From contig NZ_JAGKSD010000004.1 of NCBI RefSeq assembly GCF_017942225.1, positions 62,001 through 126,000 of the forward strand: a stretch of 64,000 nt of DNA. The letters are read 5' to 3'. This DNA comes from Corynebacterium sp. Marseille-P3884. Lineage in GTDB: Bacteria > Actinomycetota > Actinomycetes > Mycobacteriales > Mycobacteriaceae. A program made the position numbers and the translations under genes. Positions 44,580 to 52,177 of this stretch are shown here, in pieces. The notes under the pieces were generated by a model. It saw only the letters and a program-made list of their open reading frames with translations. It was not told the origin of the DNA and did no database searches. The number at the start of each line of letters is the position of its first letter. Position 1 is the first letter of the stretch.

Positions 44580-46181
44580 GTGTCCCGTTCCCGCTTCCGC
44601 GCCGCACTCGCTGTGCCGGCCGCCGCATCCCTGGTTCTCTCCGCTGCCGCTATCCCGGCCTCTGCCGCAGAGACGGCTGATAAATCCTCCCTGGTCATCA
44701 ACGAGGTCGTTTCCAACGATGACCCGGTCGGCGACTGGGTCGAGCTGGCTAACCTGGACAACAACCAGGACCTGGACATCTCCGGCTGGAAGGTCCTGGA
44801 CAACAAGGACAAACACACCCCGATCGTGTTCCCGGAGGGCACCAAGGTCGAGTCCGGCGGCTACTTCGCCTTCTACACGGACGGCGAAGCTAACACTCCG
44901 GACCGTTCGGAGGGCTTCGGTCTGGGCAAGGGCGATTCCGTCCGCGTCTACGATGCTGAGGGCAATCTCGTTGTTGAGACCACGTGGGAAGGCCACGCGG
45001 TGCCGTCCTGGGGCCGTGTTCCGGACAAGACCGGCGAGTTCGCTACCACCGGCGCGTCGACCCGCGGTGCGAAGAACGAGGCCGGCGCTGGCGAGCAGCC
45101 GGGTGACGAGGAGCCCGCTGCACCGGAGGCAAAGGAGCCGTGGCCGTACGACAACGTCTACGACGTCGATCTCGGCGGCGATTTCACCGGCGACGACATG
45201 TCCGGTGTGGATTTCGACGACAAGGGCCGCGCCTGGGTGGTCAACAACGGCTCCGGCAAGCTCTACGCCCTCGACTACGACGAGGCCGCTAAGAAGTACA
45301 CGGTCGCTGGCACCTGGACGCTGAAGTACGCCGACGACAAGGATGGAGTTGTGGACGCCGAGGGTGTCACGGTCGGCCCGGACGGCGCGATCTACGTGGC
45401 CACCGAGCGCAATAACGCCGACAAGAAGGTCTCCCGCCCGTCCGTCCTTCGTTTCGAAGTCAAGGAAGGCGCAGAGGAGCTCACCGCCACCAAGGAGTGG
45501 AACCTGAAGGACGTCGTCGGCGAGATCGAGGCGAACGCCGGCCTCGAAGCCATCTCCTACATTCCGGAGCAGAAGCTCTTCGCAGTCGGCGTCGAGGCTG
45601 ATGGCAAGGTCTACTTCCTCGACCTGAAGGAAGACGGCACGCACGAGCTCAAGCAGGAATACCAGTCGCCGTTCGCCGGCGTCATGGCGCTCGACTACCG
45701 CCAGCAGGACAAGCAGCTCCGCGTGCTTTGCGACGAAGTGTGTGACGGCCAGTCCATCCTGCTTGCCCACAATGGCTCTGAGTTTGCCCCGGCTTCTGAG
45801 ATCCAGGCTCGCCCGGCGCACTTCGCCAACCTGGCGAACGAGGGCTTCGGCTCCTACACCTCCACCGGTGAGTGCGTCGGCGGTAAGGCAGAGGCCACCA
45901 CGCGCTTCCTGTGGGCCGATGACGGCGGTAAGGGCATCTCCATGCGCGGTGCGCAGGATGTCAGGACTGTCGACTGCACCGACGACTCCGACGATGCCAA
46001 TGCTGGCGATCAGGGCAGTGCCCAGTCCAGCAACGGTGCTAAGGATGGCTCCAGCGCCGGTTCCGTCATCGGCGCAATCTTTGGCGTTCTGCTGGCCTTC
46101 ATCGCTGGCATCGCCTCTGCCGGTCCGATCGCTCAGTGGGCGAAGGACAACCTCGGCGCAGAGTTCAAGCTGCCGTTCTAA
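44580..46181 (+). CDS. Secreted lamin-tail domain protein with propeller-like C-terminal domain
   Basis: From GTG 44580 (GAAGGA 7 nt upstream) it is 533 aa. A signal peptide (RFRAALAVPAAASLVLSAAA, cleaved after ASAAE-type sequence) is followed by a lamin-tail domain (about 35-160): LVINEVVSNDDPVGDWVELAN and LDISGWKVLDN. After a Glu/Pro linker, a larger domain (about 185-450) reads GVDFDDKGRAWVVNNGSGKL and VTVGPDGAIYVATERNN, resembling esterase-like/SdiA-regulated beta-propellers. A C-terminal helix (IGAIFGVLLAFIAGIASAG) could anchor it. It is likely exported; the substrate is unknown. A longer upstream frame overlaps the tRNA terminator and is not used. Confidence 0.8.
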   Translation: MSRSRFRAALAVPAAASLVLSAAAIPASAAETADKSSLVINEVVSNDDPVGDWVELANLDNNQDLDISGWKVLDNKDKHTPIVFPEGTKVESGGYFAFYTDGEANTPDRSEGFGLGKGDSVRVYDAEGNLVVETTWEGHAVPSWGRVPDKTGEFATTGASTRGAKNEAGAGEQPGDEEPAAPEAKEPWPYDNVYDVDLGGDFTGDDMSGVDFDDKGRAWVVNNGSGKLYALDYDEAAKKYTVAGTWTLKYADDKDGVVDAEGVTVGPDGAIYVATERNNADKKVSRPSVLRFEVKEGAEELTATKEWNLKDVVGEIEANAGLEAISYIPEQKLFAVGVEADGKVYFLDLKEDGTHELKQEYQSPFAGVMALDYRQQDKQLRVLCDEVCDGQSILLAHNGSEFAPASEIQARPAHFANLANEGFGSYTSTGECVGGKAEATTRFLWADDGGKGISMRGAQDVRTVDCTDDSDDANAGDQGSAQSSNGAKDGSSAGSVIGAIFGVLLAFIAGIASAGPIAQWAKDNLGAEFKLPF

Positions 46182-46188
46182 GCCCTGA

Positions 46189-46241
46189 CCACCTGCCCAC
46201 GCTCAGCACTGCCGACGCGGCGCGAAAGTGTGGGCAGGTGG
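46189..46241. terminator. Long inverted repeat after the lamin-tail gene
   Basis: Perfect 12-bp arms (CCACCTGCCCAC and its complement) are separated by 29 nt and start 7 nt past the stop codon. No U-run follows, so it is a candidate terminator or mRNA-end stabiliser. Confidence 0.5.
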
Positions 46242-46375
46242 GGCTGCAGCGGCGCGCATAGAGCTCTATAAAAGCGTTCAAAAATAGGCTCTAACCTGAC
46301 GATTTGTATGTTCAATATGCGTCGGGTTAATCTTTCAAAGGCTTCAAACGAGCGGGTAACGCTTAAGAGGCTTAA

Positions 46376-46448
46376 GCCCCCTTAGCTCAGTCGGCAGAGC
46401 GTCTCCATGGTAAGGAGAAGGTCAGCAGTTCGATTCTGCTAGGGGGCT
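46376..46448 (+). tRNA. tRNA-Thr (GGT)
   Basis: The acceptor stem GCCCCCT pairs with AGGGGGC; D arm AGCTCAGTCGGCAGAGC; the anticodon stem-loop CTCCATGGTAAGGAG has anticodon GGT; T arm has GTTCGATTC. CCA is not encoded. Confidence 0.95.
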
Positions 46449-46514
46449 CTGTTGTTTGCTGGCAACGGACATGATTGGTTTACTCTTTTCATGTGCGCTC
46501 GCTAGCGGACACAT

Positions 46515-46586
46515 GGCGGTGTAGCTCAGTGGTAGAGCAAGCGACTCATAATCGCTGTGTCGAGAGTTCAATTCTCTCCATCGCTA
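46515..46586 (+). tRNA. tRNA-Met (CAT)
   Basis: The acceptor GGCGGTG pairs with CATCGCT (two G-T pairs). D arm is AGCTCAGTGGTAGAGCA, the anticodon loop CTCATAA gives CAT, and the T arm has GTTCAATTC. An A at 46586 is the discriminator; CCA is not encoded. An elongator tRNA-Met fits; a CAU tRNA-Ile modified by TilS cannot be fully excluded. Confidence 0.88.
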
Positions 46587-46722
46587 CTCATCACCTCGGT
46601 CTCGGTCGGGGAGATGTGCTCACCCACTCCGGGGCCGTGCAGGTGCCGTGGTAGGGTTGGCGTACTGTCAGCCGAGTGTGGCCCGAGCAATCGAGTCGCC
46701 GGAAACGGAAAACAGTGCACCT

Positions 46723-46798
46723 AGGGGCGTGGCGCAATTGGTAGCGCAACGGTCTCCAAAACCGTAGGTTGCAGGTTCGAGTCCTGTCGCCCCTGCCA
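46723..46798 (+). tRNA. tRNA-Trp (CCA)
   Basis: The acceptor AGGGGCG pairs with CGCCCCT, the anticodon loop CTCCAAA gives anticodon CCA, and the T arm has GGTTCGAGTCC. CCA is encoded at the 3' end. It lies 23 nt before secE, the usual tRNA-Trp-secE-nusG order. Confidence 0.96.
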
Positions 46799-46821
46799 TA
46801 TAGACCAACTCGAGGAGAGCT

Positions 46822-47145
46822 GTGACTGATAATCAGCCTGGACGGAACACCGCAAAGCCGACCGGCAAGCGCCAGCGCAGCGGCGCGAGCTCTGTCACCT
46901 CTGAGTCCTACGAGGAGAAGCGCGTTGAAAAGGCCGCTCCCGAGGACCAGGACAAGACCGGCAATAGCGCTGCCGCATTCCCGGGTGAAGTCGTCAGCGA
47001 AATGCGCAAGGTCGTCTGGCCGACCGGGCAGCAGATGCTCAACTACACCCTCATTGTCTTCGGCTTCCTGATCGTTTTGACCGCCCTTGTCTGGGGTGTC
47101 GACCAGGGCGCTGCCTGGGTAGTTGAACAGGTTCTGGTCCCTTAA
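46822..47145 (+). CDS. secE: Preprotein translocase subunit SecE
   Basis: The small essential clamp subunit of the SecYEG channel. The 107-aa protein has a polar N-terminus of about 50 residues, the amphipathic motif FPGEVVSEMRKVVWPTGQQM and a single C-terminal transmembrane helix (TLIVFGFLIVLTALVWGV). The GTG start has GAGGAGA upstream. A strong terminator separates it from nusG. Confidence 0.95.
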   Translation: MTDNQPGRNTAKPTGKRQRSGASSVTSESYEEKRVEKAAPEDQDKTGNSAAAFPGEVVSEMRKVVWPTGQQMLNYTLIVFGFLIVLTALVWGVDQGAAWVVEQVLVP

Positions 47146-47170
47146 GCTATACTTCCGCAGTAGAGAAAAC

Positions 47171-47213
47171 ATCCCGCCTCCCAGCACACTGGGTAAGGCG
47201 GGATAAGTTTTTC
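47171..47213 (+). terminator. Intrinsic terminator between secE and nusG
   Basis: A long two-part stem (ATCCCGCCT with AGGCGGGAT, then CCCAG with CTGGG) around a CACA loop is followed by AAGTTTTT. It is one of the best terminators in the window. Confidence 0.85.
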
Positions 47214-47309
47214 GCCTAGCTGAGTAAGCTGGGCACCAATTGAGGACTTGAAACCATAGCCATCGCGCCCACGTCACCGCGCGGCGCGTGCCAACTGCAA
47301 GGAGCGGAA

Positions 47310-48281
47310 ATGGCCGACGACAACGAGTACAGCGTGGAAGCCAACGAGGCCGAAATGGTCGCCGAGGGCGGTGCCGTGCAGGAATCCACCGACCCGGAAG
47401 TGACCGAGGCAGACGAGACGGCTGCGGCAGAGTCCGCGGACTCTGCCGGCAACGCCGAGGACACCACCGACCAGCAGAGCCAGGAGATGGTCGCTGAGGG
47501 CGATGTCCCGGAGCAGCCGGTCCAGGAAGCCGACGCTGAGGCCGCCGACGACGCTGAGGCCGGCACCGACGCTGAGGCCGCTACCGACCCGGAGGCAGCG
47601 CTTGCCGCTGAGTCGGAGGAATCCGCAGACGCTGAGTACAAGGCGCGCCTGCGTAAGTACACCCGTGAGCTGAAGAAGCTGCCGGGCCAGTGGTACATCA
47701 TCCAGTCCTACTCGGGCTACGAGAACAAGGTGAAGACCAACCTGGACATGCGTATCCAGACCCTCGAGGTGGAGGACTCCATCTACGACGTGGTCGTCCC
47801 GATCGAGCAGGCCATCGAGCTGAAAGACGGCAAGAAGAAGCTGGTCAAGCGCAAGCTGCTTCCGGGCTACGTGCTCGTCCGCATGGATATCAACGACGCG
47901 GCCTGGTCCGTGGTCCGCGAGACCCCGGGCGTGACCTCCTTCGTCGGCAACGAGGGCAACGCCACCCCGGTCAAGCACCGCGACGTGGCTAAATTCCTCA
48001 TGCCGAAGGAGCCGAAGGTCGACGAGGATGCTTCCAAGACCGAGGCGAATGCCGAGGGCGAGACCGTCATCGCAATGCCGGAGCAGGAAGAGAAGCCGAA
48101 GGTCGCGCACGACTTCGAGGTCGGCGAGGCAGTCACCATTCTCTCCGGCGCGCTGGCCAGCGTCTCCGCAACGATCAACGAGATCGACCCGGAGACCGGC
48201 AAGATTCAGGCGCTCGTGTCCATCTTCGGCCGCGAGACCCCGGTCGAGCTCACCGCCGACCAGATCGAGCGCATCATGTAG
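47310..48281 (+). CDS. nusG: Transcription termination/antitermination factor NusG
   Basis: Binds RNA polymerase and couples it to Rho and the ribosome. The core starts around residue 125 with PGQWYIIQSYSGYENKVKTN; the RNA-polymerase-binding NGN domain includes KLLPGYVLVRM and TPGVTSFVGNEGN; the KOW domain is FEVGEAVTILSGALASVSAT. The first ~110 residues are a very acidic Ala/Glu/Asp extension, making the protein 323 aa against about 180 in E. coli; such extensions occur in actinobacteria. AAGGAG precedes the ATG. Confidence 0.95.
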   Translation: MADDNEYSVEANEAEMVAEGGAVQESTDPEVTEADETAAAESADSAGNAEDTTDQQSQEMVAEGDVPEQPVQEADAEAADDAEAGTDAEAATDPEAALAAESEESADAEYKARLRKYTRELKKLPGQWYIIQSYSGYENKVKTNLDMRIQTLEVEDSIYDVVVPIEQAIELKDGKKKLVKRKLLPGYVLVRMDINDAAWSVVRETPGVTSFVGNEGNATPVKHRDVAKFLMPKEPKVDEDASKTEANAEGETVIAMPEQEEKPKVAHDFEVGEAVTILSGALASVSATINEIDPETGKIQALVSIFGRETPVELTADQIERIM

Positions 48282-48316
48282 CGTGCCGCGACTCCGCGCA
48301 CTGCTTACCCTGTGAC

Positions 48317-48341
48317 AAACCGGCCCCCGTGGCCGGTTTTT
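48317..48341 (+). terminator. Intrinsic terminator after nusG
   Basis: AACCGGCC and GGCCGGTT form an 8-bp stem with a 5-nt loop, followed by TTTTTCG. Confidence 0.8.
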
Positions 48342-48347
48342 CGCGAT

Positions 48348-48377
48348 TTGGGCCAGGGAAGCGTGGTGGCATACACT
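48348..48377 (+). promoter_or_regulatory. Promoter of rplK-rplA
   Basis: TTGGGC and TACACT are 18 nt apart. Transcription from here would give a leader of about 140 nt before rplK, long enough for the L1-type autoregulation known in other bacteria. Confidence 0.5.
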
Positions 48378-48522
48378 TATCGGTCGTGCCTGCACACGAG
48401 CAGGTGCGTGAACACGTTCGTCCCCGGTGGCTGCGTCGATAAGCGAAAAGCGTCGAGGTGGCATCCGGAAGGCCCAGTTATTCATCGTGGCTGGAGTCTG
48501 TACCTAGGAAAGAGGTAATCCG

Positions 48523-48951
48523 ATGGCTAAGAAGAAGGTCACTGGCCTGATCAAACTGCAGATCGAGGCTGGTATGGCTAACCCGGCACCGCCGGTCGGT
48601 CCGGCTCTCGGTGCGCACGGCGTCAACATCGTCGAGTTCACCAAGGCTTACAACGCTGCGACCGAGTCCATGCGTGGCAACATCGTCCCGGTGGAGATCA
48701 CGGTCTACGAGGACCGCTCCTTCGACTTCATCCTGAAGTCCCCGCCGGCTGCGAAGCTGCTGCTCAAGGCTGCTGGTCTGAAGAAGGGGTCCGGCGTTCC
48801 GCACACTGACAAGGTCGGTTCTGTGACCTGGGAGCAGTGCAAGGAAATCGCTGAGACCAAGAAGAAGGACCTCAACGCCCGCGACATCGAGGCTGGCGCC
48901 GCGATCATCGCTGGTACTGCCCGTTCCATGGGCATCGACGTGAAGAAATAA
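48523..48951 (+). CDS. rplK: 50S ribosomal protein L11
   Basis: Part of the GTPase-associated centre of the large subunit. The 142-aa protein has the classic [20 protein letters not shown] start, [17 protein letters not shown], and the C-terminal RNA-binding domain with [14 protein letters not shown] and [26 protein letters not shown] precedes the ATG. Confidence 0.98.
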   Translation: MAKKKVTGLIKLQIEAGMANPAPPVGPALGAHGVNIVEFTKAYNAATESMRGNIVPVEITVYEDRSFDFILKSPPAAKLLLKAAGLKKGSGVPHTDKVGSVTWEQCKEIAETKKKDLNARDIEAGAAIIAGTARSMGIDVKK

Positions 48952-48997
48952 ACCTTCTTCATCTCTCTCGGCTTAGTCCCGCCCCGGGACCTAGCCA

Positions 48998-49026
48998 GTG
49001 GGAGGGTCTGGTCTGACCCGCACCAC
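48998..49026 (+). promoter_or_regulatory. Hairpin in the rplK-rplA spacer, possible L1-binding or attenuation site
   Basis: GGGTC (49004-49008) and GACCC (49015-49019) pair around TGGTCT, and GTGG (48998) can pair with CCAC (49023), leaving an asymmetric internal loop. A smaller GTCCC/GGGAC hairpin lies just upstream (48976-48990). L1 regulates its own operon through rRNA-like mRNA structures in other bacteria; whether this is such a site is inference. Confidence 0.3.
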
Positions 49027-49073
49027 ACTTCCAACTACTGACACGTCATTAACTGACAAGTAAGGAAATCAAC

Positions 49074-49784
49074 ATGGCCAAGAAGCACTCCAAGGCTTAC
49101 AACGAGAAGCTGGCAAAGGTTGACCGCGAGAGCGTGTACTCCCCGCTCGAGGCAGTCAAGCTCGCCAAGGAAACCGCATCCGAGAAGTACGACGCAACCA
49201 TCGACGTTGCGATGCGTCTGTCCGTCGACCCGCGCAAGGCTGACCAGCTGGTCCGCGGCACTGTCAACCTGCCGAACGGCACCGGTAAGACCGTCCGCGT
49301 CGCTGTCTTCGCTGAGGGCGAGAACGCCACCAAGGCTCAGGAAGCTGGCGCTGACATCGTCGGTTCCGACGAGCTGATCGAGCAGATCAACGCTGGCAAC
49401 ATCGACTTCGACGTCGCTATCGCCACCCCGGACCAGATGGCTAAGGTCGGTCGCGTCGCCCGCGTCCTCGGTCCGCGTGGCCTGATGCCGAACCCGAAGA
49501 CCGGCACCGTCACCCCGGATGTGGCCAAGGCTGTCTCCGAGTCCAAGGGCGGCAAGATCGCCTTCCGCGTGGACAAGGCTTCCAACCTTCACGCTCTGAT
49601 CGGCAAGGCATCCTTCACCCCGGAGCAGCTCGCCGAGAACTACGGTGCTCTCCTGGACGAGGTGCTGCGTCTCAAGCCGGCATCTGCAAAGGGCATCTAC
49701 CTGAAGAAGATCACCGTCTCTGCAACCCAGGGCCCCGGCATCCCGGTGGATACCAACGTGCAGAAGAACTACACCGAGGCTTAA
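49074..49784 (+). CDS. rplA: 50S ribosomal protein L1
   Basis: Forms the L1 stalk of the large subunit and in many bacteria represses its own operon. The 236-aa protein carries the signature around [20 protein letters not shown] and [13 protein letters not shown], and begins with [29 protein letters not shown] precedes the ATG. Its intrinsic terminator has been split by an IS element starting 52 nt after the stop. Confidence 0.98.
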   Translation: MAKKHSKAYNEKLAKVDRESVYSPLEAVKLAKETASEKYDATIDVAMRLSVDPRKADQLVRGTVNLPNGTGKTVRVAVFAEGENATKAQEAGADIVGSDELIEQINAGNIDFDVAIATPDQMAKVGRVARVLGPRGLMPNPKTGTVTPDVAKAVSESKGGKIAFRVDKASNLHALIGKASFTPEQLAENYGALLDEVLRLKPASAKGIYLKKITVSATQGPGIPVDTNVQKNYTEA

Positions 49785-49820
49785 ATGGGGTGAGGCGCAA
49801 GCCTCCTCATTGTCTCGTGT

Positions 49821-49835
49821 AAAAGGCCCCGCTTC
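49821..49835 (+). terminator. Left half of the rplA terminator, interrupted by an IS element
   Basis: AAAAGGCCCCGC followed by TTC. Joined to 51995-52007 it would form a 12-bp stem (with one G-T pair) closed by a UUCG tetraloop and ending in TCTTTT. TTC is also the 3-bp target duplication. Confidence 0.8.
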
Positions 49836-49861
49836 TGAACTGGCCCCCGAAAGTTGGACTG
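49836..49861. repeat. Left terminal inverted repeat of the IS3-family element
   Basis: 26 bp beginning TGAACTGGCCCC and ending AGTTGGACTG; it is the partner of 51966-51991 (21 of 26 identical). Confidence 0.85.
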
Positions 49862-49869
49862 GTTGAATT

Positions 49870-49971
49870 CTAGGCGGTTAGGGCTTCAAGGGTCTGATTC
49901 CGATATTGCATCGGGGTCAGGCCCTTGAGTCGTTGTTGGATGCGTTCGGTGTTGTACCACTGGATAGACAT
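49870..49971 (-). pseudogene. IS3-family transposase orfB, 3' fragment
   Basis: The minus strand encodes about 33 C-terminal residues including IQWYNTERIQQRLKGLTPMQ and YRNQTLEALTA before the stop. This is the standard end of IS3-family OrfB, after the last catalytic Glu region. The upstream part of orfB is separated by more than 1 kb of unrelated sequence. Confidence 0.8.
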
Positions 49972-50628
49972 GGACGGCATCAAACACATCCTGGGCATCA
50001 GTGTGCGCTGACCTTGCCAACCGTGGGGTCCAAGACATGTTCATCGTCTGCTGCGACGGGCTCAAGGGCCTGCCCGAGGCGGTGGAAGCGACCTGGCCGA
50101 ATTCCATGGTGCAAACCTGCATCGTGCATCTGATTCGGGCGGCGAACACGTGGGTGTCCTACCAGGACCGCAAACCCGTATCCAGTACTTTGCGGGAGGT
50201 CTACACCGCGCCGAACGAGGACACCGCGCGTGCCGCCCTGGACGCGTTCGAGGCGTCCGAGCTGGGACGGGAGTATCCGCAATCGGTCAAGGTGTGGCGT
50301 GATGCGTGGGATCGGTTCGTGCCGTTTCTGCAGTTCCCGCCGGCGGCCCGCAGGGTGCTCTACACCACGAACTTCATCGAATCGCTGAATGCTGAACTGC
50401 GCAAAGCCACCCGTAACCGCGGCCAATTCCCGAACGACACCGCGGCGCTGAAGACCCTATGGTTGATGATCTGCAACATCGAGGACAAGCGCGCCGCCCA
50501 GCGTGCGAAGAAGGCGAAACGGGCAACTGAGTGCAACGGCTATATTGAAGGGGCAAAAGTCAACGGGTGGAAACAAGCCATCAACTAGCCGTGGCATACC
50601 CCGACCGATTCGCGGACTACTTGTAAAC
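49972..50628 (+). pseudogene. IS256-family (Mutator-type) transposase remnant
   Basis: The plus strand opens with DGIKHILGI, then jumps by an apparent internal deletion and frameshift to VCADLANRGVQDMFIVCCDG, which is IS256-type transposase with one catalytic Asp (CCDGLKGLP). It continues for about 195 residues (50001-50588: WPNSMVQTCIVHLIR, LYTTNFIESLNAELRKATRN) and after another small frameshift ends with YPDRFADYL at 50628. The N-terminal half is missing. A decayed copy embedded in the IS3 element. Confidence 0.82.
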
Positions 50629-50671
50629 CAAGCCCCCGCAGACAAACAATCGGACACTCTCTCTTCTGCGG

Positions 50672-50717
50672 TTACAGTTAGCCCCTCTAGACTTCAATCT
50701 AGAGGGGCTAACTGTAA
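50672..50717. repeat. Perfect 20-bp inverted repeat with 6-nt loop
   Basis: The arms 50672-50691 and 50698-50717 are fully complementary and read GTTAGCCCCTCTAGA in their core, with CTTCAA as loop. It lies between the IS256 remnant and the convergent membrane gene. There is no U-run. It could be a bidirectional terminator or a transposon-related structure. Confidence 0.8.
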
Positions 50718-50747
50718 TTGGCCTTACAGCGGTTCCACATCTATAGG

Positions 50748-51041
50748 CTATGCGAAGTTTCCATAGCCAGAAATGGTGCTCACCCATAAGAATGCTGGTA
50801 CGACGAAAGCCGCAGCGAATGTGAAGGCAAAAGCACGCCATGATCGGTCGCTAAGCCGATCCTTTTTCAACATGTAGACAGACATGGCTAATACACCCAA
50901 CGCCACCAATGAAGGTAGAGGTAGCCCATAGAAGACGAAAGGTATTGGAAGCCATGTGGACAGGAGCACTCCGCCATAAAGGGTTGCGATGCCAAATACA
51001 ATTCCAAAAAGTATTCCCGGAATGATTGTTCTTTCTTTCAC
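50748..51041 (-). CDS. Small membrane protein carried inside the IS region
   Basis: A 97-aa protein with three hydrophobic segments: IIPGILFGIVFGIATLYGGV, YGLPLPSLVALGVLAMSVYM and a C-terminal FAFTFAAAFVVPAFLWVST. GTG start with AAGGAA about 7 nt upstream. Base composition is clearly lower in G+C than the chromosome around it, suggesting transfer. It lies in the segment that interrupts the IS3 element and may be a passenger gene. Function unknown. Confidence 0.55.
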   Translation of the reverse strand: MKERTIIPGILFGIVFGIATLYGGVLLSTWLPIPFVFYGLPLPSLVALGVLAMSVYMLKKDRLSDRSWRAFAFTFAAAFVVPAFLWVSTISGYGNFA

Positions 51042-51179
51042 AACAAATTCCTTACCAATCAGTTTATATTGATCAGACCACCGTTTTTAGCCTGCGCATG
51101 ACATTCATTGATGGCGCCCGCTTCATCTCCTTCGTGTCGCAATCCAATGTCTCGACCAATGGCATTGTTTGTTTGATCC

Positions 51180-51486
51180 ATGTGCCCAGCTTCAGGAGAA
51201 CCAGGATGGTGAGTTTGTGGTTGACCACCCAGCCCTGGTTACGCAGGTCAAGTAGCACCCGCCGGTAGCCGTAGCGATGCTTGTTGCGTTTGAAGCTTTC
51301 CCGGATCGCGTCTTTGAGCGCGGCGTGCTTATCCGGTTCGTTGAGTCGTTTCTGGTGGTAGAAGAACGTCGACCGTGGGATGTCAGCGGCGTCTAGGAGG
51401 TGCTCCAGGCGGTGGTGCGACTTGAGGATGACGATCGCCTGGACTTTCAGGCGTGTCCCTGATTCCTCAAGTCCCGCAATTTTTTT
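51180..51486 (-). pseudogene. IS3-family transposase orfB, 5' fragment
   Basis: In the -1 frame relative to orfA, from an A7 slippery run near 51481, the minus strand encodes LKSHHRLEHLLDAADIPRST, FFYHQKRLNEPDKHAALKDA and YGYRRVLLDLRNQGWVVNHK, the N-terminal helix-turn-helix region of IS3-family OrfB. Similarity to OrfB fades around 51180-51100; the DDE catalytic core is absent. The reading frame continues to a stop at 51073 through unrelated sequence. Confidence 0.75.
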
Positions 51487-51929
51487 AGATAAGCGTTTTC
51501 CGCTTCCAACCGTGCGATCTGACGGCGCAGCTTCGCTTCCTCCGAGAGCGGCTTCGGTGTGACCGAGCCTTTGGGTCTGCCCTTCGGCTTCGGCTTCAAC
51601 GCGTCATCGCCGCCTTTGCGCCATTTCCGGGACCAGTCTTTGACGAGCTGGTCTGACGACAGGCCAAACTCACGTGCAAGATCCATCTTTGTCTCGCCGG
51701 CAAGGTGGCGTTGGACAACTTCCTTCTTGATGTCGAACGAGTACTGCTGCTTTGTCGGTTTTTCCACAAGATATAGCCTGCCATGTAGCTTAAATCGACA
51801 ATGCAGCGTACGGACGGCGTATTTGGAGACACCAAGAGTCTTGGCAGCGGTTCCGTAGCTCATGCCTTGCTCGAAACACTCCACTAACTGCTCGCGCTGC
51901 TCTTCACTCAGCGAACTTCGTGCTCTCAA
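51447..51929 (-). CDS. IS3-family (IS150-type) OrfA
   Basis: A 160-aa DNA-binding protein of the IS element: an N-terminal helix-turn-helix (EQLVECFEQGMSYGTAAKTL), a second one (HLAGETKMDLAREFGLSSDQ), a basic linker (KPKPKGRPKGSVTPK) and a C-terminal leucine-zipper-like segment (EEAKLRRQIARLEAENAYLK). The start is probably a TTG at 51929. The A7 run in the codons for LKK near its end is the usual -1 frameshift site that would fuse it to OrfB. Intact itself, but its partner is broken. Confidence 0.8.
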   Translation of the reverse strand: MRARSSLSEEQREQLVECFEQGMSYGTAAKTLGVSKYAVRTLHCRFKLHGRLYLVEKPTKQQYSFDIKKEVVQRHLAGETKMDLAREFGLSSDQLVKDWSRKWRKGGDDALKPKPKGRPKGSVTPKPLSEEAKLRRQIARLEAENAYLKKLRDLRNQGHA

Positions 51930-51965
51930 AGAAAACTACTCCCCACTAGTCGGTAACTGATTTCT

Positions 51966-51991
51966 CAGTCCAACTAATGGGGAGCAGTTCA
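51966..51991. repeat. Right terminal inverted repeat of the IS3-family element
   Basis: Read inward on the minus strand it begins TGAACTGCTCCCC and ends AGTTGGACTG; partner of 49836-49861. Confidence 0.85.
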
Positions 51992-52007
51992 TTCGGCGGG
52001 GTCTTTT
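51992..52007 (+). terminator. Right half of the interrupted rplA terminator
   Basis: TTC (target duplication) followed by GGCGGGGTCTTTT, complementary to 49821-49832. Confidence 0.8.
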
Positions 52008-52060
52008 GCTTTGCTGCGCTGTTTCACTTTCCGGTCAGTGCTCCGCACCATGCGCCTTAT

Positions 52061-52078
52061 TGAAAACGGTTACCGCCA
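52061..52078. promoter_or_regulatory. Possible metal-repressor (Zur-like) site upstream of the anchored-repeat ABC genes
   Basis: TGAAAACGGTTACCGCCA lies 19 nt upstream of a TACACT hexamer (52097-52102). The left half resembles actinobacterial Zur half-sites (TGAAAA); the right half is poor. The 170 bp between the IS element and the first ABC-cluster gene otherwise hold AT-rich sequence, including AAATA/TATTT arms around 52108-52124, and no gene. Confidence 0.25.
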
Positions 52079-52177
52079 AATGTGGGTAGTTGTATCTACA
52101 CTAGATGAAAATAATTCCTATTTGCCGTAATCTAGCGCGCGATCATTTAGCGCAAGAATGAAAAGAGGTGCCACGGA

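Larger units (their letters stand above)
49836..51991 (-). mobile_element. IS3-family (IS150-type) insertion sequence, internally disrupted
   Basis: The element has 26-bp terminal inverted repeats (49836-49861 and 51966-51991) that match at 21 of 26 positions: both read TGAACTG, then CCCC, then AGTTGGACTG from the outside in. TTC is duplicated on both flanks. orfA and the 5' part of orfB lie at the right end, the 3' end of orfB at the left end, all on the minus strand. Between the two orfB parts lies about 1.1-1.2 kb of foreign sequence (an IS256-family remnant, a long hairpin and a small membrane gene), so the element cannot make a full transposase. Confidence 0.85.

Noticed and set aside
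46242..46375. Possible small gene before tRNA-Thr
   Set aside because: AT-rich sequence with many stops; more likely promoter DNA for the tRNA group.
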